Made by a program: the position numbers and the translations under genes
The notes under the pieces: model-generated
Databases searched by the model: none
Seen by the model: the letters and a program-made list of their open reading frames with translations, nothing else
Told to the model about the DNA's origin: nothing
In this document: one piece after another, positions 1-12,640 of the stretch
How positions within the stretch are numbered: position 1 is the first letter of the stretch
Layout: each line of letters begins with the position of its first letter
Assembly: GCA_002914845.1 (NCBI GenBank)
Contig: JXTC01000048.1
Coordinates: 265,758 to 329,757 of the forward strand
DNA from: Trema orientale
Taxonomy: Eukaryota > Streptophyta > Magnoliopsida > Rosales > Cannabaceae
DNA length: 64,000 nucleotides
Reading direction: 5' to 3'

Positions 1-1142
1 GTACTTACTTTTTAACTATAAGTGTGACACTTAAATTAAGGTGGACATTGATATGGGTGGTTGAATAATGCACAGTTAAACCATGAGCTGCATGATGCAT
101 ATAAGGTAGCTCAAAAACCCACATATTAATGTTGGTTTTTATGAAATGAGAAAGTTGGTGAGACTTGATAGCTATGCCTCTTTAATTTTTTTTCTCAAAA
201 GAAAAATACCGAATACTAATACCTAACTGTGTCCCATATTAGACTCTGAAAAACAAAACAAATATGAAACACAACTTTGAGAACATAAAACAAAAAAAAA
301 AAAAATACCAAACAGTCCTAAGACTCCATAGCAAAAATACATTTGTTGGTTGTGTTGCCTAAACTACTTAAAAAAGATGTTGCCAAAAAGAAATGAAAAT
401 AACTATGTTAATTTAAAAAAAAAAAAATAACAACAACTACTAAAAATAAAACGAAAATGCTTTCAAAAAAAAAATAAAACGAAAACATATCAGCGGATAT
501 GATAAAGAGCAAAAACTTGTCGTTTCTTGCGGGTCCATTGAAATTGTGTGTGTATATGTATATATCGTCTCTTTTTTTTTTTTTTTCCGTTTGGTCAAAA
601 TGAAAACATGGTTTTTGGATGTTTGCCGGAAACAGGTCTTTTTCAAGTGAACTTTTCAAAAGCAATATTTGTAAACGCTCCCCAAAACCGTATTTTATGT
701 GTCTACGTACATCCACTTTTGATTTAGAATAATGCCGCGTGCACATCTTAATTAGTGTTAATATTAGTTAATAGGGTCAATAAGTTAATTGTCATCTTTC
801 AATTTGTAGTCACATATTACTTTCGTTGATAACTAACGCTATAATCAAGGAGTACTCGTGACTATGTACTGATAATCCCATGTTAATTAGGATTTTACAT
901 ATATAAGGGTGAGTATACATGTCGAAAACTGAAAATGATGGAAAAAAAACTGTTTGGTGCATATATATATATAGGAGAGAAAATTAGTGAGAGCTAATTG
1001 ATTAATTACTGCACATATTCTCAATGAAGTAACCACTTTTTATTTCTCATATCAAATGAAATCGTTTTATCCTCTTCCTTCATTAATATTGTCTAAATTG
1101 AGCAACTATTCTAATCAAATTTTGGTATGACGTTTTTGGCAG
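1..1142. other. Non-coding, probably intron of the PHO1-like gene
   Basis: AT-rich sequence with A and T runs and short TA tracts. I found no reading frame resembling the N-terminal part of an SPX domain on the + strand. Because the first recognisable PHO1 exon starts at 1143 in the middle of the SPX domain, this stretch is most simply the 3' part of a long intron, with the first exons lying before the window. A gene whose 5' part has been lost cannot be excluded from this window alone. Confidence 0.6.
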
Positions 1143-4100
1143 CTCATTGAATATGGTCGCTTTTGTAAAGATACTTAAGAAATTCGATAAGGTAATTAAA
1201 TTGTTCCATGATGCTGCTTCTCTGAGTCCTATTTAAGGAAAAAAAATTAATTTGGTAATGTTTCAGCGTTTTACTTTTTTTTTTTCCTCCTGGAGTTATA
1301 TATATAAATATATATATAGTAGAGTAATAATTACATGATATAGAGAGTAATTTTTTCATATATAAAGATATTATTTTTGGTTAGATTTTTCAGCTATTCG
1401 TCCAATGGTTTGCAATGACTTTTTATTCAAGGCTTTTTAGCAAGAAAACAAAAAAGGGTGGAGGTTTTCCGGTAGAAACTAATTACATTAGGTACAGCCT
1501 TTTGGCCGGGAGCCCTGGAATTACTTTTTATTCAAGTGTGGAGTCACATGAAGAGTGTGAAACTCTAACAAACTATTTTTGGATCTGTTTCTCTTATCCA
1601 AAATACACAAATATAATGAAATATAGTTACAATATTGCTACCCAATAATGCCTCTTTAGAATCCTTTGTTTTCCATGTTGATATTTTCGAATTGGTCCAA
1701 TTTAATTAAGTGTATATATCAATTAATATTGTACAGGGTTAAAGATCTACTTAATTACCTCATTATCCTCAATTTGGCCCAAAAAAGGATATTCTGTTTG
1801 TTTTGTTAGATTTTAAAATGATTTCTCGCCTATATATATTGACCAAATTGAATCATTTTTTCTTTTTCTTTTTCTTTTTCTTTTTTTTTTCTTTCTTTTA
1901 ATGTGAACAGGTGTCAAACCAGCAGGCATCAGCAAGTTACCTTAAAGCAGTCAAGAGATCACATTTCATTAGTTCCGATAAGGTATGATGTTATTTTGCC
2001 AAGGTAGTAATTTACACACAAACATACACATATATATACACAATTACATTAGTCATATTATATTTTCTTTATTTAGCCTTGATTTTCTTATTAGAGAGAT
2101 AATTAATGTCCAAATTAAAAGTAAATTTGCTTATGTGAACCAGAAAGCGTCTACTTCCATTACAATCCACAATATTATTCTGTGCCAAGTAAAATAGAAT
2201 TAAATAAGTATTTGGTTGATGATGATTTAAACTATGATTTAATTGGAGCCATTAGTTTAACATATCTTGACTTCATCACAATTGGTTTTAGCAGGAACTA
2301 ATGCTAGTACAAACCTTCAAAAAAAGTGTCTGCCACCTACACTGACGTTTTGTTAATAATAATAATAATAATAAAAAAATTGTAACTCATTTCGAAAATA
2401 AATATATAAATTATAATAAAAGGAAAAAAAAAAGAATCACTAGATTTTGACAACCATATTTGTCTTTTCTTCTTTTTGCCCCTTATTTTTTCCAACATAG
2501 ATTTGAAGAATGGATTTAATGATTTCTAATAAAGATTATGTGGAGTATTATATGTGATATTTTATTTATTTATTATAATAAGGTTGTTAGACTAATGGAC
2601 GAAGTGGAGTCCATATTCATAAAGCACTTCGCCAACAATGACAGAAAAAAGGCAATGAAGTTCTTGAGGCCCCAACAGCACAAAGATTCTCACATGGTCA
2701 CATTTTTTGTTGGTAAAAATCTCTCTCTCTTCCTTAAGACCTCAACTAAGTAATAAAATCACCCTTTTTTTCTTAGACATGATACAAATTCACAACAATT
2801 GTAAACTCTTGTCTTATAATGGTCGGTCCAATACAATAAAAAACACTACCATAAAAGAGCATGTCCACTATATAAGGCCATAGAAAGTTTAACATTATAG
2901 TTTACTAAAAAATCCCATCTTTCTTTTGGGCATCACCAATTTGAATTGTAATATACACATGATTAGTCTTGTGACCAAATTATAGAAAAATGAAAAAAAT
3001 AATAATAATAGTTTTTATTAAAAAAAAATGCCCCATTAACTAATGCTAGAAACCTGCTGGCCACTAATTTGGACAGTGGGATTTTACTCTCAAAAGGGTC
3101 TGATTTTGCAATGAACACGAAATTAGTGTTGGGCCACTTTAACCAGTGAGGCGTCTACTTGTTTCTTTTTTTTATATTCGTTAATTTCAAGTATCTTTTT
3201 TCATGATCAGGCTTTTAATAAAGTTTTTATATTTTTCCCCTTGTTTTGGTTGTTTTTTGGTGCAGGGTTGTTTACAGGTTGTTTTGTATCACTATTTAGT
3301 GTATACGCAATCTTAGCTCATTTATCAGGCATTTTTTCCCCTAGCAAAGGAACTGCTTCTGCTTATATGGAAACTGTCTACCCTGTTTTCAGGTGCTTTT
3401 ACACATTACTTTTACAAACATGACCACGAAAAAAACCACTATCGATATTCTTACTAAATGACCAAAATGCACGTAAGGAGTGATGTAATGCTATGTATGC
3501 ATACATGTATTGTATGTATATCCATAATCACATTCCTGAAAGTTGGAACTATAGATACTAGAAACATGACTTTAGACTATTATATGTGGAAAATGACTAC
3601 TAGGGATAATCTGACCGAAATGACCAAAATGCCCATAAGGAATATGTAATGCAAATTTATGTATGTATATTGAGTCCATGTATATGGGCCCTGTAAAGGC
3701 AGAGGATTTCACAGCCACTTGGCAGAAACCAACTTTCATATTCCTGTTGCAGTAGTTTGTAGATTACTAAGCTTCTAAGCTTTACTTAATAGTGTCATTG
3801 TAAAACAGGACTACCATGATATCAAAAAGAAAAGATCACTGATAAAATATAACTTCTGTCTTCGTTTGGAAATCAATGATCAATTATACTGAATCATAGT
3901 ACATTATTCATAATTGTATAACTTGGATATTTCCTAAATATTAGCATGACTCAACAAACCAAACATCATCAATTATTCTGAATAAGGCTGGCTATAAATG
4001 GCTTTTGCAGTGTGTTTGCATTGCTAAGCTTGCACTTATTTATGTATGGATGCAATCTCTTCATGTGGAAGAACTCAAGGATCAACTACAACTTCATTTT

Positions 4101-5911
4101 CGAATTCGCGCCAAGTACTGCGCTGAAGTACCGTGACGCCTTCCTCATATGCACAACCTTCATGACCGCAGTTGTAGGAGCAATGGTAGTCCACCTGATC
4201 TTGAGGGCCAGTGGATTTTCCCCAAGCCAAGTTGACACCATTCCTGGAATTCTGCTTTTGGTAATTTAATCGGTTTTGTTACAAGCACAATGTTGCTCAG
4301 CTTTGAGAACAACAGAATGATAGGATTGAAGCTAACTTCAAATTTGCATTTTTTAAGGTTTTTATAGCACTTGTCATTTGTCCATTTGACATCTTCTATC
4401 GCCCAACCCGGTACTGCTTCATCCGTGTGATTCGTAACATTGTTTGTTCTCCATTTTACAAGGTATATTTATCCAATATAATTCAGTGCAATCATAAGGG
4501 ATGCCGTTATATTCAAAGATTTACTTGTTCTAATGGTTCTGAAATACATTTCTGCAGGTTTTGATGGTTGACTTTTTCATGGCCGACCAACTTACTAGCC
4601 AGGTACTCACTCTTAACAAGCCTTGTATTAGTACACTATCAAGACTCCATGAAAATGAATGAGCCTAGTTTTCACTTAGTGCTTCCATTAACCACTAATT
4701 GTCCTTTTCTTTTGGTTTGTTTATAGATTACATTGCTAAGACACATGGAATCAACAGCCTGCTACTTCCTTGCTGGGAGCTTAAGAAAGCATCAATATGA
4801 AACCTGCCACTCTGGAAGGCTGTTCAGTGAGCTTGTTTATGTCATCTCATTTTTGCCATACTACTGGCGTGCCATGCAGGTAATGTCCTCAGTTCCTGCA
4901 GATTCTTCCTAAGATTTTCGGTCCCAGTTTCTAGACATTGCTAATCTTGGACTTAATTAAATTTAAAATGAGATAATAGTAGAAGGATATGATTGTTGAA
5001 TAGTACTTCTAATTTCAAGTCTTATTTCTTTAGTCCAACTAAATATTGACCTTTTTTAATGTTTCATTATAACTTAAGTGTGCAAGACGATGGTTCGACG
5101 AATGTGATCCGACCCATTTGGCTAACATGGGGAAGTATGTGTCCGCCATGGTGGCTGCTGGAGCCAGGTTAACATACGCAAGGCAGGGTCATCAAGACCG
5201 CCTATGGTTTTCAATAGTTTTGGTCACTTCCGTCGTGGCTACAGTCTATCAGTTGTACTGGGATTTTGTCAAGGACTGGGGTCTTCTCAACCCAAAATCC
5301 AAAAACCCTTGGCTTAGGGACGAATTAATTCTCAAAAACAAAAGTATCTACTATGTTTCCATGGTAAGCTTCTCTTCTTTTGACTAGAAAATCTCATATT
5401 CTCATTTGCCTCCTTACGGATTACGGAGGCTATATTACCACGCTCAGACTGGAAAAGAAGTTCTAATATCAGACTCTGAAAATGAATTGTAGGCCTTAAA
5501 TGTTGTTCTAAGAGTAGCTTGGGTGGAAACAGTGATGGGATTCCGAGTTGGAGCTGTTGAATCAAGATTGTTAGAATTTCTTTTGGCTTCACTGGAGGTT
5601 ATCCGTCGTGGGCATTGGAATTTTTACAGGTACCTTTCTGTCTCTATGGCACTATGCCATTATGCAGACACATTTTTTTCAAAACAAAACAACAGAAAAT
5701 AGGTGTTTTTACAGGAATACTCATAGCTCGATTTCCGTTTAGTGAAGCTAGCTGATCATACAAAGTTCAATACTTCACCCCTTCATTAGCTAAATCTTCT
5801 TCTGCTTTATGTTGAAACAGGTTAGAAAATGAGCATCTAAACAATGTAGGCAAGTACAGGGCTGTGAAGACTGTTCCTTTACCATTTCGAGAGACAGATT
5901 CTGATGGCTGA
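1143..5911 (+). CDS. PHO1-H1: PHO1;H1-like phosphate exporter (SPX-EXS), 3' part of gene
   Basis: PHO1 family proteins export inorganic phosphate, notably into xylem; SPX domains bind inositol pyrophosphates. Eleven exons join in frame with GT-AG introns: 1143-1191, 1911-1982, 2583-2712, 3266-3392, 4011-4260, 4358-4462, 4558-4602, 4727-4879, 5079-5363, 5493-5629, 5821-5911 (stop TGA 5909-5911). They encode about 480 residues. Visible residues 1-75 are the end of the SPX domain, with the basic helix [13 protein letters not shown]. About six hydrophobic spans follow, the first at 80-103. The last ~270 residues form the EXS domain, with [49 protein letters not shown] and the family ending [18 protein letters not shown]. 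Family members have about 750-800 residues, so roughly 300 N-terminal residues are missing from view. The wording is closest to Arabidopsis PHO1;H1 from memory; the exact paralogue is an inference. No frameshift or internal stop was seen. Confidence 0.95.
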
Positions 5912-6676
5912 GATTGTTGTTCTTGTATGCATAAAAATATCCCGGAAGGCCAATATGCAAAGCAAAGCCAAAAGGCAGAGTTGGATCCACATTTTCTTAT
6001 TGTATGGTGTGTGATCCACAGTGTAGGCAGGCCATTACTTCTTCTCATATCCAATTCAATGTATGAATGCGTAAGGTGCCAAGTGTAAGGAAGCAAGCGC
6101 CTGTTCAATAACACTTCCTCTCTTTGTATATTTTGGCATTTTTAACATGGATTTGCTGCTAATGCATAGTTACTATATATCTCTACTCGCGCTTCATTTT
6201 TAAATTGTTCTGAAGCTAAGATAATATCTGTTAATCTGTTCATCTCTATTGTCAATCCCAAGTAAAGAAATTGAAATAAATAGTTTGAACCGGTCTTTAA
6301 TTCCATCGAGATAAGAAAGCGGTTCAATTTCACATATGACCAATATTTTTAGTGTCTTTGGTAGAAGAACACAGAATAGAATGAAAATAAAAATATAGCC
6401 ATATTTTCTATTTCAACAACTTCATGTTAAGCAGAAACACACGTAATCTGCTAAACCTTTATTATAACGTCAAATTGTCTTGTACACATCTTCATGTCAA
6501 GCAGAGACACATTTAATCTGCTAAACCTTTATTATAACATCAAATTGTCACTAGAACTTTTTTAACACTAATTTGATATCAATCCTCAATTCTATGTCTT
6601 TACTGTACGGTTTACTTTCACAATAGCAATAGAATACAATCCAACAAAATCAAATTCAGATTATAAAACAAAATAT
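5912..6676. other. Convergent intergenic region (3' UTRs of PHO1-like and FAO genes)
   Basis: The PHO1-like gene ends at 5911 on + and the alcohol oxidase gene ends at 6677 on -, so both 3' untranslated regions lie here, about 765 bp in total. The part nearest the oxidase holds a two-copy tandem repeat (separate entry). No conserved coding sequence was seen; the short frames on the - strand do not resemble a known protein. Confidence 0.6.
6421..6549. repeat. Two-copy tandem repeat, period 70 bp
   Basis: Copy 1 (6421-6479) and copy 2 (6491-6549) share TTCATGT-AAGCAGA-ACACA followed by TAATCTGCTAAACCTTTATT, with a few substitutions and an 11-bp spacer. The repeat probably lies in the 3' UTR or just downstream of the alcohol oxidase gene. 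Confidence 0.85.
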
Positions 6677-9600
6677 TCAACTTCTGGGATCTGTTCGTCT
6701 TTTCAAAGATTCAGCAATTTTCTTTGAGAGACAATAAGCGGTTGATTGGATGGTGATCATAGGATTAACTCCAATCGCGCTCGGAAGAACACTTGCATCG
6801 CACACAAACAGCCCCTCGGCTTCCCAGCTCTCTCCATTCTCATCAACAGCTCCTTCTTTCTCATTGATCCCCATTCTGCAGCTCCCAAGCTGATGAGCAG
6901 AACCATAGAGTGTCCAATTTTCCGCCATTGACATTGGCCCTTTCGCTGCATAAACAGTCTCCAAAAACTCCTCCAACTCACTCCTACTAATCCCTTTACA
7001 CTTAATTCTCTGTCCATCACTCCTTTGAGTTCCAACTTCCACTGCTCCAGCGGCCACTAGAATACTCAGAGCCCGTCTCAGCCCCACCGTCATGTTCGCC
7101 CTGTCGAAATCATCCATCTCATAGCTCACTCTCCCTTCGATCTTCACCTCTCCAGCCCCACGATCCCGGATAATCGTGATCAAATGAGCAGTTCTAGAGT
7201 ACCTAATCATCCTATTCTTCATGTCAAGTCCAGAGGTCCAAGGAGAGAGTGAAGCAAACGAAGCCGGCCCCAACGCAGGCGTTTCTATAATAGCTTTAAC
7301 TTCATCAGAAGACTCTCCTCCTGAAACCACCTTATGAACTGAAGTAATTATCCCTCCTTCATAGCTTTTCCCTCTAAGTTCCGAATTCGATTCGGGGAAG
7401 TATCCCCAAGCCATTAAAACAGGGTGGAGGTGGAGGTTCGTTCCAATGTTCCTGTTCTTCAACCCACTAGAGATCATCAACGGAGGAGTACAAAGAGCCC
7501 CACAAGCTGAAATGGTCACTTTGGCCTCAATTCTCAGCCTCATCTTAACCCCATTACCCAAACTCCTCACCATAACTCCCACACACCTCTTCTTTCTTCT
7601 CCCACTCCCATGCTTGTTCTCCTCCATGATAAACCTCTCAGCTTTACAACCCGTCAACAAAACGGCGCCGTTCTCAACAGCATCCACAAGCCAAGTCGAG
7701 TCAGTTCCCTTCTTATTCCCACTCCGGCAGCCATAGCCACAGGAGCCACAGTAGTGATCCTCCGAGCAATTTCTAGGCACGAAGTCGACCTGGAGCCCCA
7801 GATTCTCACACCCTTTTCTCAGAACCTGATTCTGAAACCCTTCTTCCTTACACTTCTCCGTGACTCCGATCCTTTCGCAGACGGCATCCATGGCGGAGAC
7901 GTACTCGGAGCTCCCAAAGAGGGCGATCTTGCACTCCTCGCTCCACTCTTTGAGGACCCATTTCGGGGTTCGGATCGAGGCCGACCAGTTCACGACGGAG
8001 CCGCCGCCCACAGCGGTACCGGCCATGATCGCCATGGACCCCTCCGTGCTGGCGAAAGTGCCGCCATACTCGTACAGCTGGTCGCTCGAGGGACCCTCGA
8101 GAGAGGAGAAGTCTGAGGGTGTGAAGTAGTTGCCCTTCTCAACGACGACAACCTTTTGGCCGGAGCTAGCTAGGACGGCGGCGGCGACGCCTCCGCCGCA
8201 GCCGGAGCCGACGATCACGACGTCGCAGCGGATCTTGTAGAGGTTTTGGTGGTGGTCTTGAACGACGTCGTTTAGTCCCTTTTGGGATAGGGACTGGAGA
8301 AGAGTGGTGTCGTTTTCGTATATGGTTTCGACGGTTCGTTTCGAAAGTGGTCTTCTCCCTTTGGGGACTCTGGGAAGGCTTTCGTCGTTTTCTACTTTGT
8401 ATCCCATGGCTTCCCATGATGGATTTTCTCCATTTTCATCGACCTGTAGTAATTGTAAATTTTTAGTTAAAGATTTAAGACCAATAATTTCGATTAATCT
8501 TAGTATTAAGAAAAAAGAAAAGAATTATAATATGCCAATATTTATAGTGAAAAAATGTGCTTTAATTTAACCGGTCACAATCTTTTTTTTTTTTTAATTG
8601 TGATGCAATTATCGCTATATGCGTAAATATAATGCTATAGGGACCACAGTGATGTGTGAGTCTGTCATTAGTTAATCATAATTATAATTTAAGTAGGAGC
8701 TATGTGGGACCCAATTTATTAATTAAATCATCCAGTGACAAATAGACATATCACTGTGGTGCTGGGCACCACTGGTGCTCCATAGCATTGCTCATTAGAA
8801 ATTGGTGAAATGAATTGAATTCATTTGAGCACAAACTTTTAAAAAAATATTTAAAAAACCAACCTAAATTTGTGATATAAATATGACTAGTCGTTGGGTG
8901 AATATATTTTTTTTTAAGGCCAATATAAAGAAAAGGAAAGATATGTTATTTTTGTAGAAGCATATTTTGAGACTTGTTTAGAGCCTCTTCTTTAATGTAA
9001 TTAAACAACAATTAAGAAGTTTATTATCAAACCTTGGAAAGGACAAGTTCTAGCTTTTATTTTATTTATTTTTTTAATATATACAAGTTCTAGCTTTTAT
9101 AACAGAAACTGCATTAGTATTGGGATTTTTTTTTTTTTTTTTTTTTTGCTTGAATAGTGTATTGGGACTTAAACAATAAAATATTAATTTGATTTCAAGT
9201 GGTGAAAGGAGGAACTGTGGATGCGTATAAATTGGTCCATTTGTGTCCCGTGGATGACATATCAATGCCAGAAAGGATCCAAAATTGGGAAACCGACAGT
9301 GTCTGTACGTAATGAATTCTGAACCATATAAAGTACACCCTCAACCATATTACATACTCGAGAAAGGGAAAAAAAAAAAAAGTCAATGAATTGAAAGATG
9401 TACGTTTTTAACCAACCGAAGTTTTCACCTTTTTTTTTCCAAAAAAAGAAAAAAAAAACTGATACAAAATGTGTATATTTTTTTTTTTCCTTTTAGTGAT
9501 AGATGCATCAAACGGGTTGATGGGATTAGAGTTATTTGATTAATATACGTCTCGTTTAGATCTCGATTCACTTTAATCTCACCATTACGAGACTCACACT

Positions 9601-12278
9601 AATTAAATATGAGTCTTTAACCCCTTAGAAATCATACTCTAATAGCACTTTTTCCTAGAAAATATCGCATGAGAAAAATTAGTACTCCTTTGACACCGTT
9701 TTCTTGATTTGTTTGCCGTTTTTAATGTTAATCCCTATCGTAATAAAGAATATTTAAAGATAATTACTTGAAAACAGAGTCGATGAACATTTATAGAAAA
9801 CAATATGATTTAGATTTCGAAAGCTACATCTAACTGCCATATTGCCAATGTTTTTTAAATTATTATGATGTATATCTAATATCTATAAACCTACCTAATT
9901 CTTCTAAAGTTAATGTCATGATGTAATTACATTGAATATCATTTATTGCATAAAATTGGCCCCGAAAATGCCTTAAAAAAAAAAGACATTGGCCTCAAGA
10001 AAATAAAAAAAAAAATAAAGAAGTTATTTTGATGTCACTTCTAAGATCAACAAAGGTACTCTAAATGGTTTTGGAGTGCTAAAAGAAACCAATTAGAGAA
10101 AATTAATAGACCTAATTTCTTCAAAACTATTGCTTTTATCTTTTCATCTATTCAAAAAAGATATATATTTTTGTTTCAAAAAAAAAAAAAGAGATATATA
10201 TTTAAAACTAACAGTTGACAAGAGTTAATGCATGTTTAAAATATAATTTACTAGCATTAAGGTTTCTTTGATTAAAAAAATAATGAGACATAAATGAAAA
10301 AAGTAATGCATTGCTCTAAAATTCTGAGTGTATTTTACAAAATTTGTCAGATAATGTAAAGAATTTATGATCCAAAATTATTCTTCTGTAATAGTTTGAA
10401 AGATAATAAATATAAAACAGTAGTTGACTTTCATAAATTTTACCTAATTTTCACTGTTGGACATAGCTCTATAAGAAACAAACCAAGAATTAGTATTAGA
10501 CCTAAATTAATCCTCCAAGATTTTGCAAACTCCAAATATGTAATTAAAAATTATTGCTAACTAGGTGAGAGAAACTCTTAAATAGTATTTTTTTTTTTTT
10601 TCTTAACTGTCATTCTTATATATAACTAGGAAAAACTTGACCAGTAGAGAAAGATCTAAATAATTAGGTATCAAAGTTTTCTAATGTCATGACATTTTAG
10701 TTCCGAACTATATAAAATTCGTTTCAAAGAAGACGAGAAATAAAATTATGGATCTCTAACTCTTATCACACTTTTTATTTATGTGACATGTAAAATATCA
10801 TCATTTAATTAGTACATATTATTAAATTTATGTATGGTAAATTCTAATTGCATAATTGAGATATACAAGTTTTATGTCTCAAATTTTTAATACATGAGTA
10901 TAACCAATTGTAACACTTAATAATTAGACAATAACAAATGAGTGGGTATGAAAAAATGTGGGACTAGACTTGGTGCCCGTGATGTTAAGTTTCCAGATGT
11001 TTTCGAAAGTAAGAAAGATAAAATAAAAGAATATGATTGGAGATAGAAAATTGATACCCGGGAGAAGAAAGTGTGGAGGCAAACGACTTTGACGTAGAGA
11101 AAGGCAAGCCTAATAGGGGTAAGAAACTTGTGTTTGAGCCACTTTTGGAGCACCTTTTCTCTCTTCTCCAATGACATACGTGAGAAGCTATTAACGAAAG
11201 GCCATTTCTCACCTAAACAAAGTGACCCACAAAGCAGCAGAGTTCCCAGCCGAGTAGCCAGCAACATTAAAACCATTCTCACCACTAAACGTCCTTCTAT
11301 TATGGCCCTTTTCTCTAAAATCTCTGCTGACTGTAACACATAGTAGTTTAATTCATTCATTAGTTAATGATCAAAGTCAGTGACCTAATTGTTAATTAAG
11401 CTATAATTTCACTTCTCTTTTCGGTTTATAAAAGCAAACATTCAAAGTGGGAGATTTATTAAATAACCAAATTAATACACACTCTAGCTTGGAGGGACCA
11501 ATAGAGCCAGAGGCCCTCAACTAACCTATACATCTACAAAAAAGACAAACCAAATTCTAAGAAAGCATTTAGAAAGAAACCAACTAATTACGATGTGAAA
11601 GAACACTACATACTAACTAGAGAATGGGTTCTATTTTTAAGTTTACACATGGGGTGTAAATTTCAACTAATGTACAGTGCTAAATCAGTAGCGTCTTTAT
11701 TTTAGTATTATTCTTTTCATAGATAACGTGTATACATTGATGAGTATCTAACTAAACCAATAATTTGTAAAAACACCTGCAAAGAAAACCATAGCCTCCA
11801 AGTCTATGACAAGCAAGAACATTGCCCCTTCTTTTTTTATTTTTCAAGACCATATGAGTTTATGTGAACTTAAGAATAATTGAATAAATGACAGTCCAAA
11901 ATCATTTGTAAAGGGTATGCGAGACCATAATCATCAATGGTGATGTGTGCCAAGTGATCAAATATATTTTATAATATGTCTCTTTGTTGAAAATACTACT
12001 TGTATACATAGAGTGTGTGCAATAATTACCTCATTAGGTATTGGTGTTTGAGCCCCAGAAGAACTGTAGAAGAGCTTCAAAGCTTTACTAGGTATAGGTG
12101 GCTCTTCCTTATCTTCAAAAAAATCCAAATTAGACAAAGGAGGTATCAAAGCCTCACAGATGCCTCTTAGTGATTCCATCTCTGCTTCTGATAATCCATG
12201 GCTGCCACTGCTTTTGCTCAAGTCTCCTCCTCCTAATCTCCTTTCCCTCAACAAAGGATGGCACTCTTTTGATCTCAT
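6677..12278 (-). CDS. FAO: Long-chain fatty alcohol oxidase (GMC oxidoreductase), complete
   Basis: FAO enzymes are membrane-bound flavoproteins that oxidise long-chain fatty alcohols to aldehydes with release of H2O2 (EC 1.1.3.20). Three exons on -: 12278-12030 (83 codons), 11330-11058 (91 codons), 8443-6677 (588 codons plus stop), all phase 0 with GT-AG introns, giving 762 residues, close to the usual family length. The start is the ATG at 12278, giving [10 protein letters not shown], the usual FAO opening. Exon 2 carries hydrophobic spans near residues 97-122 and 150-174 ([20 protein letters not shown]). Exon 3 begins [17 protein letters not shown]; the FAD-binding motif GSGCGGG is at about 253-259, with the ADP-binding acidic residue near 276. 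The C-terminal GMC signature HQLGSCRMG starts with His ~691, and GVNPMITIQ places an Asn at ~734, the expected catalytic pair of the superfamily. Intron 2 is 2.6 kb and contains a MITE. FAO4A-like is my guess at the paralogue, not proven. Confidence 0.95.
8630..8789. mobile_element. Small MITE-like foldback in FAO intron 2
   Basis: The left end reads AATGCTATAGGGACCACAG, and the right end, reverse-complemented, reads AATGCTATGGAGCACCAGTG. After a short indel both arms continue into CACAGTGAT-TG. The arms are about 40 bp around an AT-rich centre, about 160 bp in all. A related sequence lies at 31027-31172. A TSD was not clear, so the superfamily is unassigned. Confidence 0.55.
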
Positions 12279-12518
12279 TTTCTCTCTCTTCTTTTCTCTC
12301 TCTCTCTCCTTGGATTTGATAGTTGAACCCTTGTGAGTTTTGGACCAACTTTTTATGGGAGTGGGAGGATACTCGATGAAATTTAAGGAGTTTCTTTCAA
12401 AGTACATGTATTCAACACAACAAGTAAACCAATTTATATTAACTAAACTGAAAAAGACACCAATAACCTCTACATACCAGCTATTTAAGTTCATTTATTA
12501 ACGAACCCACTCTTTATG

Positions 12519-12524
12519 TATATA
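12519..12524 (-). promoter_or_regulatory. Possible TATA box of the FAO gene
   Basis: TATATA lies about 240 bp upstream of the FAO start codon. It would place transcription start near 12490 and give a ~210-nt leader that includes the GA-rich tract. This rests on position and motif only; TA-rich words are common here. Confidence 0.3.
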
Positions 12525-12618
12525 GAACTAATCTTTTTTTTCTTTTTCCTTTTGTTTAAATGAAACAAGAACAAAGTATTTTTTTTTTATTTAATGAAGA
12601 AAATTTGAAAAAAAAGAA

Positions 12619-12640
12619 GGGGGGGGGGGGGGGGGGGGGG
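12619..12640 (+). repeat. Homopolymer G run, 22 bp
   Basis: Twenty-two consecutive G residues directly after an A-rich tract in intergenic DNA. Length polymorphism or miscalling of such a run is likely. Confidence 0.95.

Noticed and set aside
1143..5911. PHO1-like pseudogene because the 5' exons are missing
   Set aside because: All eleven visible exons are in frame with intact splice sites; the window edge explains the missing part.
7446..8129. Open frames on + within exon 3 of the alcohol oxidase gene
   Set aside because: They run opposite a clearly conserved coding exon and resemble no protein.
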